Shown here in pieces: positions 16,934-25,116 of a DNA stretch of 49,818 bases; the stretch's first letter is position 1, and the number at the start of each line of letters is the position of its first letter. Source of the DNA: Burkholderia ambifaria (GTDB lineage Bacteria > Pseudomonadota > Gammaproteobacteria > Burkholderiales > Burkholderiaceae); assembly GCF_001443045.1 (NCBI RefSeq), contig NZ_LKPJ01000036.1, forward strand, positions 20,041 to 69,858, written 5' to 3'. The translations under genes were made by a program, and so were the position numbers. Under the pieces are notes generated by a model. That model did not search any database. It was not told the origin of the DNA and saw nothing but the letters and a program-made list of their open reading frames with translations.

Positions 16934-17737
16934 TCAGTGCCTGCCGGCCGGCGAGCGATGCTTGTACAGCACGTCCTGGTCGACGCGGATCAGGTTCTGC
17001 CCCGCATCGACGACGAAATCCACGCCGTTGTACGCGCTGCCCGTCAGCAGCAGGATCGCGCCTGCGACGTCGTCGGGGCCGGCGATGCGCGCGAGCGGCG
17101 TCGATGCGCGGCTCGCGTGTTCGAAGTCGGCTTGCGTCTGGTCGTCGCTTGGCAGCATCAGCCCGGGGAACACCGCATTCACGCGGAGCACCGGCGACGA
17201 CGACAGCGCGAGCATCTGCGTGAGGTTGCCGAGCGCGGCCTTCGCGACCGTGTAGCTGAAATGGTCGCGGTGGAAGTTTTCCTTGATCTTCTGGTCGACC
17301 ACGTTGACGACGACGCCCTGCGTGCCGGCCGCGCGGGCCCGTTCGTAGAACGCGCGCGTGAGCAGGATCGGCGCGCGGCAATTGACGGTCCACGCCTGGT
17401 CGAACGCCGCGAGGTCGAAGCTCGGGAAATGGTCCTGCCAGAACACCGACGCGTTGTTGACCAGCACGTCGAGGCGGCCGAAGCGCGCATACACCTGGTC
17501 GATCAGCGCGGTGATCTGCGCGGCATCCGACAGGTCGGCCTGCAGCGCGGCCGAATCGTGCCCGCGTTCGGCGATCGTACGGGCCGCCGCATGCGCGGCA
17601 TCGGCGGAGCGATCGTAGTGGACTGCGGTGCGATAGCCGTGCGCGGCGAAATACTCGGCGAACGCGCGTCCGGCCCGGCGCGCGGCGCCGGTCACGAGCA
17701 CGACCGGTGCGTTCGCCGCTTGCTTCGTGGACTGCAT
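16934..17737 (-). CDS. folM: Pteridine reductase-like SDR (FolM type)
   Basis: This 267-residue short-chain dehydrogenase has the N-terminal motif TGAARRAG, the TG-x3-R-x-G form seen in PTR1/FolM pteridine reductases instead of the usual TG-x3-G-x-G. The catalytic YTVAK and NNAS motifs are present. FolM reduces dihydromonapterin or dihydrofolate with NADPH. The start ATG at 17735-17737 overlaps the folE stop as TAATG, so translation is coupled and the enzyme probably acts on a GTP-cyclohydrolase-derived pterin. Which pterin is reduced is inference. A second possibility is a generic SDR. Confidence 0.82.
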   Translation of the reverse strand: MQSTKQAANAPVVLVTGAARRAGRAFAEYFAAHGYRTAVHYDRSADAAHAAARTIAERGHDSAALQADLSDAAQITALIDQVYARFGRLDVLVNNASVFWQDHFPSFDLAAFDQAWTVNCRAPILLTRAFYERARAAGTQGVVVNVVDQKIKENFHRDHFSYTVAKAALGNLTQMLALSSSPVLRVNAVFPGLMLPSDDQTQADFEHASRASTPLARIAGPDDVAGAILLLTGSAYNGVDFVVDAGQNLIRVDQDVLYKHRSPAGRH

Positions 17738-18372
17738 TACGTATTCGTCAGGTTGACTGAGGAAGGATTCGCGACGATCGACAGGAATTCGCGCCGCGTC
17801 GATGGATCGGTGCGGAACGTGCCGAGCATGCGCGACGTGACCATTTCGACGCCTGGCTTGTGCACGCCACGTGTCGAGATGCACTGGTGCGCCGCTTCGA
17901 GGATCACGCCGACGCCTTTCGGCTGCAGCACGTCGAACAGCGTGTCGGCGATCTGCACGGTCATCTTTTCCTGGATCTGCAGGCGCTTCGCGAACGCATC
18001 GACGAGCCGTGCGAGCTTCGAGATGCCGACGACGCGATGGTTCGGCAGATACGCGACGTGCGCGCGGCCGATGATCGGCACCATGTGGTGCTCGCAGTAG
18101 CTCTCGAAGCGGATGTCCTTCAGCACGATCATTTCGTCGTAGCCGTCGACTTCGCTGAACGTGCGCGCGAGGATGTCGCGCGGCTCCAGCGCATAGCCGG
18201 CGAAGAACTGCTCATAGGCGCGCACGACGCGTGCCGGCGTGTCGATCAGGCCTTCGCGGGCGGGATCGTCGCCGGCCCAGCGCAGCAGCACGCGAACGGC
18301 ATCCTCGGCTTCTTCCCGGCTAGGCCGGGATGCGGCCGGCTCGGGCCGCGTGTTTTTTTTACCCTTACCCAT
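17737..18372 (-). CDS. folE: GTP cyclohydrolase I
   Basis: This enzyme opens the GTP ring and rearranges it to 7,8-dihydroneopterin triphosphate, the first step to folate and tetrahydrobiopterin or monapterin. The 211-residue protein has a basic N-terminal tail and then the conserved catalytic core. SYCEHHMVPIIG supplies a Zn-binding Cys and His, followed by VAYLPN, KLARLVDAFAKRLQIQEKMT, and EAAHQCISTRGV with the second Zn Cys. GGAG lies eight bases before the ATG. The downstream SDR overlaps by one base. A second folE copy elsewhere in the genome is likely, so this one may serve a specialised pterin. Confidence 0.95.
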   Translation of the reverse strand: MGKGKKNTRPEPAASRPSREEAEDAVRVLLRWAGDDPAREGLIDTPARVVRAYEQFFAGYALEPRDILARTFSEVDGYDEMIVLKDIRFESYCEHHMVPIIGRAHVAYLPNHRVVGISKLARLVDAFAKRLQIQEKMTVQIADTLFDVLQPKGVGVILEAAHQCISTRGVHKPGVEMVTSRMLGTFRTDPSTRREFLSIVANPSSVNLTNT

Positions 18373-18473
18373 CTAGTCGCTCCATCGAATGCGCCCGCCC
18401 GCGGCGGCGCGGATATCCGGCCATTGTTTCATGCTTTCGCGGGGCGTGCGTGCAGCCCGCCGCTCGCCTGGCT

Positions 18474-19400
18474 TCACTTCGGCCACTCGTCCTGCTCGTC
18501 GTTGAACAGCGACGCGACGACGCCGCGCAGCCATGCCGTGCGCGGATCGTTGTGGAACTTGCGATGCCAGTGCTGCTTCAGGTCGAAGCGCGGCAGCGGC
18601 AATGGCGGCTCGACCGGCACGATGAACGCGTGCTCGGCCGCATATGCATAGCCGATCGCATGCGGCACCGTCGCGATCAGGTCGGTGCGGCTCAGGATGA
18701 ACGGCAGGCTCATGAAATGCGGCGTCTCGAGCACCGCGCGCCGGTGCATGCGCTGCTTCGCGAGGTATTTCTCGAGCACTTCCTGGCTGCGTCCTTCGGC
18801 GCGCACCACCGCGTGCCCGCAACCGAGAAACTGCTCGACCGTGAACGGCGGCGCCTGTTCGAACGGATGGCCGCGCCGCATCAGGCAGACGAACCGGTGC
18901 GTAAACAGCCGCTGCTGGAAGAAGTTGTTACCGTCCAGATCGGGGAAGTAGCCAACCGCCAGATCGATCGAGCCGGCTTCGAGGCCGCGGCCGACTTCGT
19001 CGTGCGCGGGCGAGACCGAGCGCAGGTTCGCATGCGGCGCCTGCGTCGCGAACGCCTGCAGCAGCTTCGGCAGGAACACGATCTCGCCGACGTCCGACAG
19101 CGCGATCGAGAACGTATGCGTGCTCGCCGCCGGATCGAAGTCGTGCGGTGCGACGAGGCCGCGCTCGATCTGCGCGAGCGCGTCGCGCGCGGCCGGCAGC
19201 AGCGCGAGCGCACGCGGCGTCGGCTCCATCCCGCGCGACGTGCGCACGAACAGCGGATCGCCGAAATACTCGCGCAGGCGGCCGAGCGCGGTGCTCACGC
19301 GCGGCTGGCTCACGCCGAGCAGGTCACCGGCGCGGCTGACGTTGCGCGTGTCGTCGAGCGCGACGAGGTAGGGAATGAGGTTCAGATCGAGCGGATCCAT
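18474..19400 (-). CDS. LysR-family regulator divergent from pobA
   Basis: This 308-residue LysR regulator has a winged helix at residues 6-65 (SRAGDLLGVSQPRVSTALGRL) and a substrate-binding effector domain. It is divergent from pobA with a 164-base gap, so control of 4-hydroxybenzoate hydroxylation is the natural role. PobR proteins elsewhere are IclR- or AraC-type, so a LysR in this position would be a functional replacement. A GGTTC-N8-GAACC palindrome lies between the two genes at 19480-19497. The effector, possibly 4-hydroxybenzoate, is inferred from context. Confidence 0.88.
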   Translation of the reverse strand: MDPLDLNLIPYLVALDDTRNVSRAGDLLGVSQPRVSTALGRLREYFGDPLFVRTSRGMEPTPRALALLPAARDALAQIERGLVAPHDFDPAASTHTFSIALSDVGEIVFLPKLLQAFATQAPHANLRSVSPAHDEVGRGLEAGSIDLAVGYFPDLDGNNFFQQRLFTHRFVCLMRRGHPFEQAPPFTVEQFLGCGHAVVRAEGRSQEVLEKYLAKQRMHRRAVLETPHFMSLPFILSRTDLIATVPHAIGYAYAAEHAFIVPVEPPLPLPRFDLKQHWHRKFHNDPRTAWLRGVVASLFNDEQDEWPK

Positions 19401-19479
19401 CGCCAGGGCGGTATCTTCAAAACGTATACAAGATATCTCCTGAATCGCGTTGCCGCATAGTCGGGAAAGCGCTCAAATG

Positions 19480-19497
19480 GGTTCCATTACTCGAACC
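19480..19497. promoter_or_regulatory. Inverted repeat in the LysR/pobA divergent promoter
   Basis: GGTTC (19480-19484) and GAACC (19493-19497) are exact complements separated by eight bases. The site lies 68 bases before the pobA start and 80 from the LysR start. It could be the LysR operator (although T-N11-A is the common form) or an IclR-type site. Its position supports a regulatory role. Confidence 0.45.
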
Positions 19498-19513
19498 AAT
19501 TTGCTTTGCATGG

Positions 19514-19547
19514 GGCCCGAGTAAGCGCTAAAGCGCTAACTCGGGCC
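19514..19547 (+). promoter_or_regulatory. Leader hairpin upstream of pobA
   Basis: A near-perfect inverted repeat has arms GGCCCGAGT (19514-19522) and ACTCGGGCC (19539-19547), with an inner pair AGCGCT/AGCGCT (19524-19529, 19532-19537). It ends three to eight bases before the ribosome site CAGGAG of pobA. A close relative stands in the same place before pcaK (25117-25153). It can fold as an mRNA hairpin or act as a DNA palindrome. See the findings. Confidence 0.7.
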
Positions 19548-19564
19548 GACACAGGAGACGAACA

Positions 19565-20797
19565 ATGCGCACCCAGGTCGCCATCATCGGCGCCGGTCCG
19601 TCCGGCCTTTTGCTTTCCCATCTGTTGCGCCTGCAAGGCGTCGATTCCATCCTCGTCGAAGCGCGTTCGCGCGAATACTGCGAGAACCGCATCCGTGCCG
19701 GCGTGCTGGAACAGGGCACCGTCGACACGCTGAACGAAGCCGGCCTCGGCGAGCGGATGCGCCGCGAAGGGCTCGAACATCACGGCATCGAGCTGCTGTT
19801 CTCCGGCCAGCGCCACCGCATCGACCTGAGCGGGCTCACCGGCGGGCGCGCGATCACCGTCTACAGCCAGCACGAAGTCGTGCGCGACCTGATCGCAGCC
19901 GGCGACGCGCATGGCCACCCGATGCACTTCGAAGTCAGCGACGTCGCGCTGCACGACGTCGAAAGCGAGCACCCGTTCGTCACGTTCAAGCACGCCGACG
20001 GTCACGAGGACCGCATCGACTGCGACTACGTTGCCGGCTGCGACGGCTTCCACGGCATCGCGCGCCAGACGATTCCCGCCGAGCGGCTGAACACGTTCGA
20101 GCGCGTCTATCCGTTCGCCTGGCTCGGCATCCTCGCCGACGCGGCGCCGTCGCTCGACGAGCTCGTCTATGCGCATCACGACAACGGCTTCGCGCTGTTC
20201 TCGATGCGCTCGCCGACGGTCACACGCCTCTACCTGCAGTGCAAGCCTGACGAAGACCTCGCCGAATGGTCCGACGCGCGGATCTGGGACGAACTGCACA
20301 CGCGCTTCTCGAACGACACCGGCTGGACGCCGACCGAGGGCCGGATCACGCAGAAGAGCGTGACGCCGATGCGCAGCTTCGTGTCGGAAACGATGCAGCA
20401 CGGCCGCCTGTTCCTCGCCGGCGACGCCGCGCACATCGTGCCGCCGACCGGCGCGAAGGGAATGAACCTCGCGGTGGCCGACGTCCGCGCGCTGTCCCGC
20501 GCGCTCGGCGAGCGCTACCGCAACGGCGACGCGGCGCCGCTCGAGCGCTACTCGGCGACCTGCCTCGAACGCGTGTGGCGCGCCGAGCATTTCTCGTACT
20601 TCATGACGAACATGCTGCATGCGTCGCCGGACGACTCGCCGTTCGTCAATCGCCTGAAGTTTGCCGAACTGAAATACGTCACGCGCTCGCGGGCCGCCGC
20701 GCAGTCGCTGGCCGAAAACTACGTCGGCCTGCCGTTCGACGACCAGACGACCCCCGAGGCATCCCGCCTTGACAACGCGCTGTGCACGACTCTATGA
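19565..20797 (+). CDS. pobA: 4-hydroxybenzoate 3-monooxygenase
   Basis: This FAD/NADPH flavoprotein hydroxylates 4-hydroxybenzoate to protocatechuate. The 410-residue protein aligns by eye with Pseudomonas PobA. It has GAGPSG at 9-14, the RIRAGVLEQGTVD segment, YVAGCDGFHGIARQ (the DG motif), and HGRLFLAGDAAHIVPPTGAKGMN (the GD motif with the PPTGAKG flavin loop). The usual family end ENYVGLP is reached near residue 390, and about 20 extra residues follow (DDQTTPEASRLDNALCTTL). The start has CAGGAG nine bases upstream, just behind the hairpin. It feeds the pca genes downstream and is probably regulated by the divergent LysR. Confidence 0.97.
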   Translation: MRTQVAIIGAGPSGLLLSHLLRLQGVDSILVEARSREYCENRIRAGVLEQGTVDTLNEAGLGERMRREGLEHHGIELLFSGQRHRIDLSGLTGGRAITVYSQHEVVRDLIAAGDAHGHPMHFEVSDVALHDVESEHPFVTFKHADGHEDRIDCDYVAGCDGFHGIARQTIPAERLNTFERVYPFAWLGILADAAPSLDELVYAHHDNGFALFSMRSPTVTRLYLQCKPDEDLAEWSDARIWDELHTRFSNDTGWTPTEGRITQKSVTPMRSFVSETMQHGRLFLAGDAAHIVPPTGAKGMNLAVADVRALSRALGERYRNGDAAPLERYSATCLERVWRAEHFSYFMTNMLHASPDDSPFVNRLKFAELKYVTRSRAAAQSLAENYVGLPFDDQTTPEASRLDNALCTTL

Positions 20798-20806
20798 TCG
20801 GCCATC

Positions 20807-20840
20807 GTTCGCTAATCGAATCTAGGTTCGAATAGCGAAC
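20807..20840. promoter_or_regulatory. Palindromic site before pcaI, PcaR-like
   Basis: GTTCGCTAATCGAA (20807-20820) is followed by six bases and then TTCGAATAGCGAAC (20827-20840). The two arms are complementary except at one position. Each arm alone resembles the GTTCGATAATCGCAC-type site bound by the IclR regulator PcaR in Pseudomonas. The spacing puts it about 100 bases before the pcaI start, suitable for promoter control. pcaR itself is not in the window. Confidence 0.65.
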
Positions 20841-20941
20841 AAATACCGAAGGTCGACAACGGCCTCCGGCGCGGCACGCGACACGCGCGTGCCCCCTCGA
20901 CAGGCCGCGCATCGTGCCGCGGGTTCGTATCAGGAAGAGAC

Positions 20942-21655
20942 ATGGTCAACAAGATTTTCGAATCGCTTCAATCGGCGGTCGCGGACGTCCACGACGGCGC
21001 GACCATCATGATCGGCGGCTTCGGCACGGCAGGCATGCCGTCCGAGCTGATCGACGCGCTGATCGAGCAGGGCGCGCGCGGCCTGACGATCGTCAACAAC
21101 AACGCGGGCAACGGCGAGACGGGTCTCGCGGCGCTGCTCAAGGCGAAGCGGGTGCGCAAGATCATCTGCTCGTTCCCGCGCCAGAGTGACTCGCAGGTGT
21201 TCGACGCGCTGTACCGCGCGGGCGAGATCGAGCTCGAGCTCGTGCCGCAGGGCAACCTCGCGGAGCGGATCCGCGCGGCGGGCGCCGGCATCGGCGGCTT
21301 CTTCACGCCGACGGGCTTTGGCACGAAGCTCGCGGAAGGCAAGGAAACGCGCGTGATCGACGGCAAGTCGTATGTGTTCGAGACGCCGATCCACGCCGAT
21401 TTCGCGCTGGTGAAGGCGTACAAGGGCGACCGCTGGGGCAACCTCGTGTATCGCAAGACCGCGCGCAACTTCGGGCCGATCATGGCCAGCGCCGCGAAGG
21501 TCGCGATCGTGCAGGTGTCGGAAGTCGTGCCGCTCGGCGGGCTGAATCCGGAACACATCGTGACGCCGGGCATTTTCGTGCAGCGTGTCGTCGAAGTGCC
21601 GCAGGCCGCGCATGCGGCCGAGCTGGCCGCCGAACGTGCAGCGCAAGCCGCCTGA
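20942..21655 (+). CDS. pcaI: 3-oxoadipate CoA-transferase, subunit A
   Basis: This alpha subunit of the family I CoA-transferase moves CoA from succinyl-CoA to 3-oxoadipate in the beta-ketoadipate pathway. The 237-residue protein starts MVNKIFESLQSAVAD and carries the glycine-rich MIGGFGTAGMPSELI segment. NNNAGNGETGLAALL is typical of the subunit. The tail has the SEVVPLGGLNPEHIVTPGIFVQRVVEV block. AGGAAGAG precedes the ATG. It is the first gene of pcaIJBDC. Family I alpha subunits for acetoacetate (scoA/atoD) are close relatives, and the pca context decides. Confidence 0.93.
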   Translation: MVNKIFESLQSAVADVHDGATIMIGGFGTAGMPSELIDALIEQGARGLTIVNNNAGNGETGLAALLKAKRVRKIICSFPRQSDSQVFDALYRAGEIELELVPQGNLAERIRAAGAGIGGFFTPTGFGTKLAEGKETRVIDGKSYVFETPIHADFALVKAYKGDRWGNLVYRKTARNFGPIMASAAKVAIVQVSEVVPLGGLNPEHIVTPGIFVQRVVEVPQAAHAAELAAERAAQAA

Positions 21656-21674
21656 CCGCCAGAGGAGACCCGAA

Positions 21675-22331
21675 ATGAAACGATTGACCCGCGATGAAAT
21701 GGCCAAGCGCGTTGCCCTGGACATCCCCGAAGGCGCGTATGTGAACCTCGGCATCGGCGTGCCGACGCTGGTGGCGAACCACCTCGATCCGAGCAAGGAA
21801 ATCTTCCTGCACAGCGAGAACGGCCTGCTCGGCATGGGCCCGGCGCCCGCGCCCGGCGAGGAAGACGACGAGCTGATCAACGCCGGCAAGCAGCACGTGA
21901 CGCTGCTCACTGGCGGCGCGTATTTCCACCACTCGGATTCGTTCGCGATGATGCGCGGCGGCCACCTCGACTACTGCGTGCTCGGCGCGTTCCAGGTGTC
22001 GGCGAACGGCGATCTCGCGAACTGGCATACGGGCGCGCCCGATGCGATTCCGGCCGTCGGCGGCGCGATGGACCTCGCGATCGGCGCGAAGCAGGTGTTC
22101 GTGATGATGGAGCACCTGACGAAGCAGGGCGAGAGCAAGATCGTCGCGCAGTGCTCGTATCCGGTGACCGGCGTGCAGTGCGTGAGCCGCATCTATACCG
22201 ATCTCGCCGTGCTCGACGTGACGGCCGACGGTCTCGCGGTAAGCGAGATATTCACCGACCTGTCGTTCGACGAGCTGCAGAAGCTGACCGGCGTGCCGCT
22301 GATCGACGCGACGCGCAAGGCCGCGGCCTGA
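21675..22331 (+). CDS. pcaJ: 3-oxoadipate CoA-transferase, subunit B
   Basis: This 218-residue beta subunit holds the catalytic glutamate that forms the CoA thioester, seen here as the Glu in HSENGLLGMGP near residue 51. The signature LGIGVPTLVANHL lies near residue 26, and the glycine-rich TGGAYFHHSDSFAMMRGGHLD block follows. The ATG at 21675 has GAGGAGAC six bases upstream and lies 19 bases after the pcaI stop, so the two subunits are cotranslated. It completes the CoA-transferase with PcaI. Confidence 0.93.
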   Translation: MKRLTRDEMAKRVALDIPEGAYVNLGIGVPTLVANHLDPSKEIFLHSENGLLGMGPAPAPGEEDDELINAGKQHVTLLTGGAYFHHSDSFAMMRGGHLDYCVLGAFQVSANGDLANWHTGAPDAIPAVGGAMDLAIGAKQVFVMMEHLTKQGESKIVAQCSYPVTGVQCVSRIYTDLAVLDVTADGLAVSEIFTDLSFDELQKLTGVPLIDATRKAAA

Positions 22332-22336
22332 ACGGC

Positions 22337-22378
22337 AAGCGAGCCGGCGAGCGCGATCGAGCGCACGCCGGCTCGCTT
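22337..22378 (+). terminator. Strong hairpin between pcaJ and pcaB
   Basis: AAGCGAGCCGGCG (22337-22349) is perfectly complementary to CGCCGGCTCGCTT (22366-22378). A further GCGC/GCGC pairing (22351-22354, 22361-22364) continues beyond a single mismatch. There is no T-run, so full termination is doubtful. It may attenuate or stabilise transcript ends between pcaIJ and pcaBDC. Confidence 0.6.
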
Positions 22379-22419
22379 GGGTAGACAATAGGCGCACGCC
22401 GTTTCCCCAATCTGACGCC

Positions 22420-23778
22420 ATGCTCGAAGACAGCGCCCGCCTGACCTCCCTCATCTGCGGCACCGAGCCGCTCAACCGGATCTGGTCGCCCCGCGCGACG
22501 ATCCAGCGCATGCTCGACGTCGAAGCCGCGCTTACGCGCGCGCTTGCCGCGCAGCAGGTGATTCCCGCCGCGGCGGTCGCGCCGATCGAACGCGCGTGCG
22601 ACGCCGGCCGGCTCGACGCCGACGCGCTCGCGCACGGCGCGGCGCTCGGCGGCAATCTCGCGATTCCGCTCGTCAAGCAGCTCACCGCGCAAGTGAAGGC
22701 CGACGACCCCGAGGCCGCGAAGTTCGTGCACTGGGGCGCGACGAGCCAGGACATCATCGATACCGCGACCGTGCTGCAGCTGCGCGACACCCTCGACGTG
22801 CTCGAACCGCTGCTCGACGAAGCGTGCGCGTCGCTCGCGACGCTCGCGCGCACGCATCGCGCGACCCCGATGATCGGCCGCACGTGGCTGCAGCAGGCGC
22901 TGCCGATCACGCTCGGCCTGAAATTCGCGCAGTGGCTCGATGCGCTGCTGCGCCATCGCGCGCGCTTCGCCGAATTGCGCGAGCGTGCGCTGGTGCTGCA
23001 GTTCGGCGGCGCCGCCGGCACGCTGGCGAGCCTGCGCGAGCACGCGACCGGCGTGAGCGCCGCGCTCGCGGCCGACCTGAAGCTCGCGTTGCCGGCCGTG
23101 CCGTGGCATACGCAGCGCGACCGCATCGCGGAAGCCGCGTCGTGCTTCGGGATGCTGACCGGCACGCTCGGCAAGATCGGGCGTGACGTGTCGCTGCAGA
23201 TGCAGACCGAAGTCGGCGAGCTCGGCGAACCGGCGGCTGCCGGCAAGGGCGGCTCGTCGACGATGCCGCACAAGCGCAACCCGGTCGGCTGCGCGGCCGT
23301 GCTGACCGCCGCGGTGCGCGCGCCGAACCTCGTTGCGACCGTGTTCGCGGGGATGGTGCAGGAGCACGAGCGCGCGCTCGGCGGCTGGCAGGCCGAATGG
23401 GACGCGCTGCCCGAGCTCGCGCGCCTGACCGGCGGCGCGCTCGCGCAGATCGCGCAGATCGTCGCGGGCCTCGACGTGAACACCGAACGCCTCGCCGCGA
23501 ACCTCGACCTGACGCACGGGCTGATCCTCGGCGAAGCCGTGATGCTCGCGCTCGGTGACCGGATCGGCCGGCTCGACGCGCACCATGTCGTCGAGCATGC
23601 GTCGAAGGAAGCCGTGCGCACTGGCGCGACGCTGTTCGACGTGCTCGCCGCCGATCCGACCGTATCGGCCCATCTGTCGCGCGACGCGCTCGCGCGGCTG
23701 CTCGATCCCGCACATTACGTCGGCGAGGCGCAGGCCTACGTCGACGCCGTGCTCGCGCTGCACGCGAGCGCGCAATAA
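22420..23778 (+). CDS. pcaB: 3-carboxy-cis,cis-muconate cycloisomerase
   Basis: This enzyme lactonises beta-carboxymuconate to 4-carboxymuconolactone, the step after protocatechuate ring cleavage. The 452-residue protein belongs to the fumarase/aspartase superfamily, with GSSTMPHKRNPVGCA near residue 282 as the superfamily signature. VHWGATSQDIIDTA supplies a catalytic histidine region. The length fits PcaB. The ATG at 22420 has no clear Shine-Dalgarno sequence, so expression may depend on a leader not evident here. It follows the hairpin after pcaJ and precedes pcaD by 13 bases. Confidence 0.94.
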   Translation: MLEDSARLTSLICGTEPLNRIWSPRATIQRMLDVEAALTRALAAQQVIPAAAVAPIERACDAGRLDADALAHGAALGGNLAIPLVKQLTAQVKADDPEAAKFVHWGATSQDIIDTATVLQLRDTLDVLEPLLDEACASLATLARTHRATPMIGRTWLQQALPITLGLKFAQWLDALLRHRARFAELRERALVLQFGGAAGTLASLREHATGVSAALAADLKLALPAVPWHTQRDRIAEAASCFGMLTGTLGKIGRDVSLQMQTEVGELGEPAAAGKGGSSTMPHKRNPVGCAAVLTAAVRAPNLVATVFAGMVQEHERALGGWQAEWDALPELARLTGGALAQIAQIVAGLDVNTERLAANLDLTHGLILGEAVMLALGDRIGRLDAHHVVEHASKEAVRTGATLFDVLAADPTVSAHLSRDALARLLDPAHYVGEAQAYVDAVLALHASAQ

Positions 23779-23791
23779 CCAGGAGAACAAG

Positions 23792-24577
23792 ATGCCTTTC
23801 GCCACTGTCAACGGCGTGAAACTGCATTACCGGATCGACCGTGCCGCGCGCGACGACGCGCCGTGGCTCGTCTTCTCGAACTCGCTCGGCGCCGACCTGC
23901 AGATGTGGGCGCCGCAGATTCGCCCGCTCACGCAGCACTTCAACATCCTGCGCTACGACACGCGTGGCCACGGTCATTCCGACGCGCCGGCCGGCTCGTA
24001 CACGGTCGATCAGCTCGCGGGCGACGTGATCGGCCTGCTCGACCACGTCGGCATCGAGCGCGCGTACTTCTGCGGGATCTCGATGGGCGGTCTGACCGGC
24101 GCCGCGCTCGCCGCGCGCTTCCCGTCGCGCATCGTGCGCGCCGTGCTGGCGAACACCGCCGCGAAAATCGGTTCGCCCGAAGTGTGGGCGCCGCGCGCGC
24201 AGAAGGCGCGTGCCGAAGGGATGGCCGCGCTCGCCGACGCGGTGCTGCCGCGCTGGTTCACCGACGCGTTCGTCGAGCGCGAGCCGCGCCTGTTCGACGC
24301 GATCCGCGACACCTTCGTGCATACCGACAAGGACGGTTACGCGGCGAACTGCGACGCGCTGAACGCGGCCGACCTGCGCGATGAAGTGAAGGGCATCGCG
24401 CTGCCGGTGCTCGTCGTGACCGGTGCGAAGGACATGTCGACGCCACCCGACCAGGGTCGTGCGCTGGCTGCCGCGATTCCTGGCGCGCGCCACGTCGAAT
24501 TCGACGCCGCGCACATTTCGAACATCGAGTGCACCGACGGTTTCAACCGCGCGCTGCTCGACTTCCTGACCGCGTGA
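23792..24577 (+). CDS. pcaD: 3-oxoadipate enol-lactonase
   Basis: This 261-residue alpha/beta hydrolase hydrolyses 3-oxoadipate enol-lactone to 3-oxoadipate. The nucleophile elbow is GISMGG (Ser), the oxyanion region is SNSLGAD, and the catalytic His is in DAAHISNIE near the end. The acid Asp lies in VTGAKDMSTPP. The order of these elements is that of PcaD. AGGAG lies seven bases before the start, and the gene begins 13 bases after the pcaB stop, so it belongs to the same transcript. Confidence 0.93.
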   Translation: MPFATVNGVKLHYRIDRAARDDAPWLVFSNSLGADLQMWAPQIRPLTQHFNILRYDTRGHGHSDAPAGSYTVDQLAGDVIGLLDHVGIERAYFCGISMGGLTGAALAARFPSRIVRAVLANTAAKIGSPEVWAPRAQKARAEGMAALADAVLPRWFTDAFVEREPRLFDAIRDTFVHTDKDGYAANCDALNAADLRDEVKGIALPVLVVTGAKDMSTPPDQGRALAAAIPGARHVEFDAAHISNIECTDGFNRALLDFLTA

Positions 24578-24587
24578 GGCATCGACG

Positions 24588-24974
24588 ATGGACGACCAGC
24601 AACGTTATGAAGCAGGCATGAAGGTGCGTCGCGCGGTGCTCGGCGACGCGCACGTCGATCGGTCGATCGAGAACCGCACCGAGGTGACCGAGGAATTCCA
24701 GAACCTGATCACGCGCTATGCGTGGGGCGAGATCTGGACCCGCGACGGCCTGCCGCGCCACACGCGCAGCCTGCTGACCATCGCGATGATGGTCGCGCTG
24801 AACCGCGGCGAGGAGCTCGCGCTGCATCTGCGCGCCGCACGCAACAACGGCGTGACGCGCGACGAGATCAAGGAAGTGCTGCTGCAAACCGCGATCTATT
24901 GCGGCGTGCCGGCCGCGAACTCCGCGTTCCATCTCGCGGACAAGATCTTCAAGGAACAGGATGGGGCCGGCTGA
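24588..24974 (+). CDS. pcaC: 4-carboxymuconolactone decarboxylase
   Basis: This protein of 128 residues belongs to the CMD/AhpD-like family and decarboxylates 4-carboxymuconolactone to the enol-lactone consumed by PcaD. It has GEIWTRDGLPRHTRSLLTIA and the ELALHLRAARNNGVTRDEI helix pair characteristic of PcaC, ending near AIYCGVPAANSAF. The length matches stand-alone PcaC. It begins 10 bases after the pcaD stop with no separate strong ribosome site, so coupling is likely. Terminator-like hairpins follow. Confidence 0.95.
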   Translation: MDDQQRYEAGMKVRRAVLGDAHVDRSIENRTEVTEEFQNLITRYAWGEIWTRDGLPRHTRSLLTIAMMVALNRGEELALHLRAARNNGVTRDEIKEVLLQTAIYCGVPAANSAFHLADKIFKEQDGAG

Positions 24975-24997
24975 GCGCCGGCGGTGATCCGATCGCG

Positions 24998-25021
24998 CGG
25001 CCCGCTGATGCTGGCGGGCCG
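24998..25021 (+). terminator. Hairpin after pcaC
   Basis: CGGCCCGC (24998-25005) pairs perfectly with GCGGGCCG (25014-25021) around an eight-base loop, 24 bases after the pcaC stop. There is no T-run. It probably helps end the pcaIJBDC transcript with the hairpin at 25073. Confidence 0.6.
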
Positions 25022-25072
25022 TGGCGATCAACGAGCGCGCCGGCAGCGAATCGGTGCGTGAACGAAGGAAAG

Positions 25073-25096
25073 GCGCGGCCACGAGGCCGCGCTTGT
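25073..25096 (+). terminator. Terminator between pcaC and pcaK
   Basis: GCGCGGCC (25073-25080), loop ACGA and GGCCGCGC (25085-25092) form a perfect eight-base stem followed by TTGTT. This resembles a Rho-independent terminator and suggests pcaK has its own transcript start downstream. Confidence 0.65.
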
Positions 25097-25116
25097 TGCA
25101 TATATCAATGTTGGAT

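Noticed and set aside
21480..23811. Long antisense frames (713 and 519 codons) over pcaJ and pcaB
   Set aside because: Composition is Arg/Ser/Ala-rich with no known family, as expected from strong third-position bias in the genes on the other strand.
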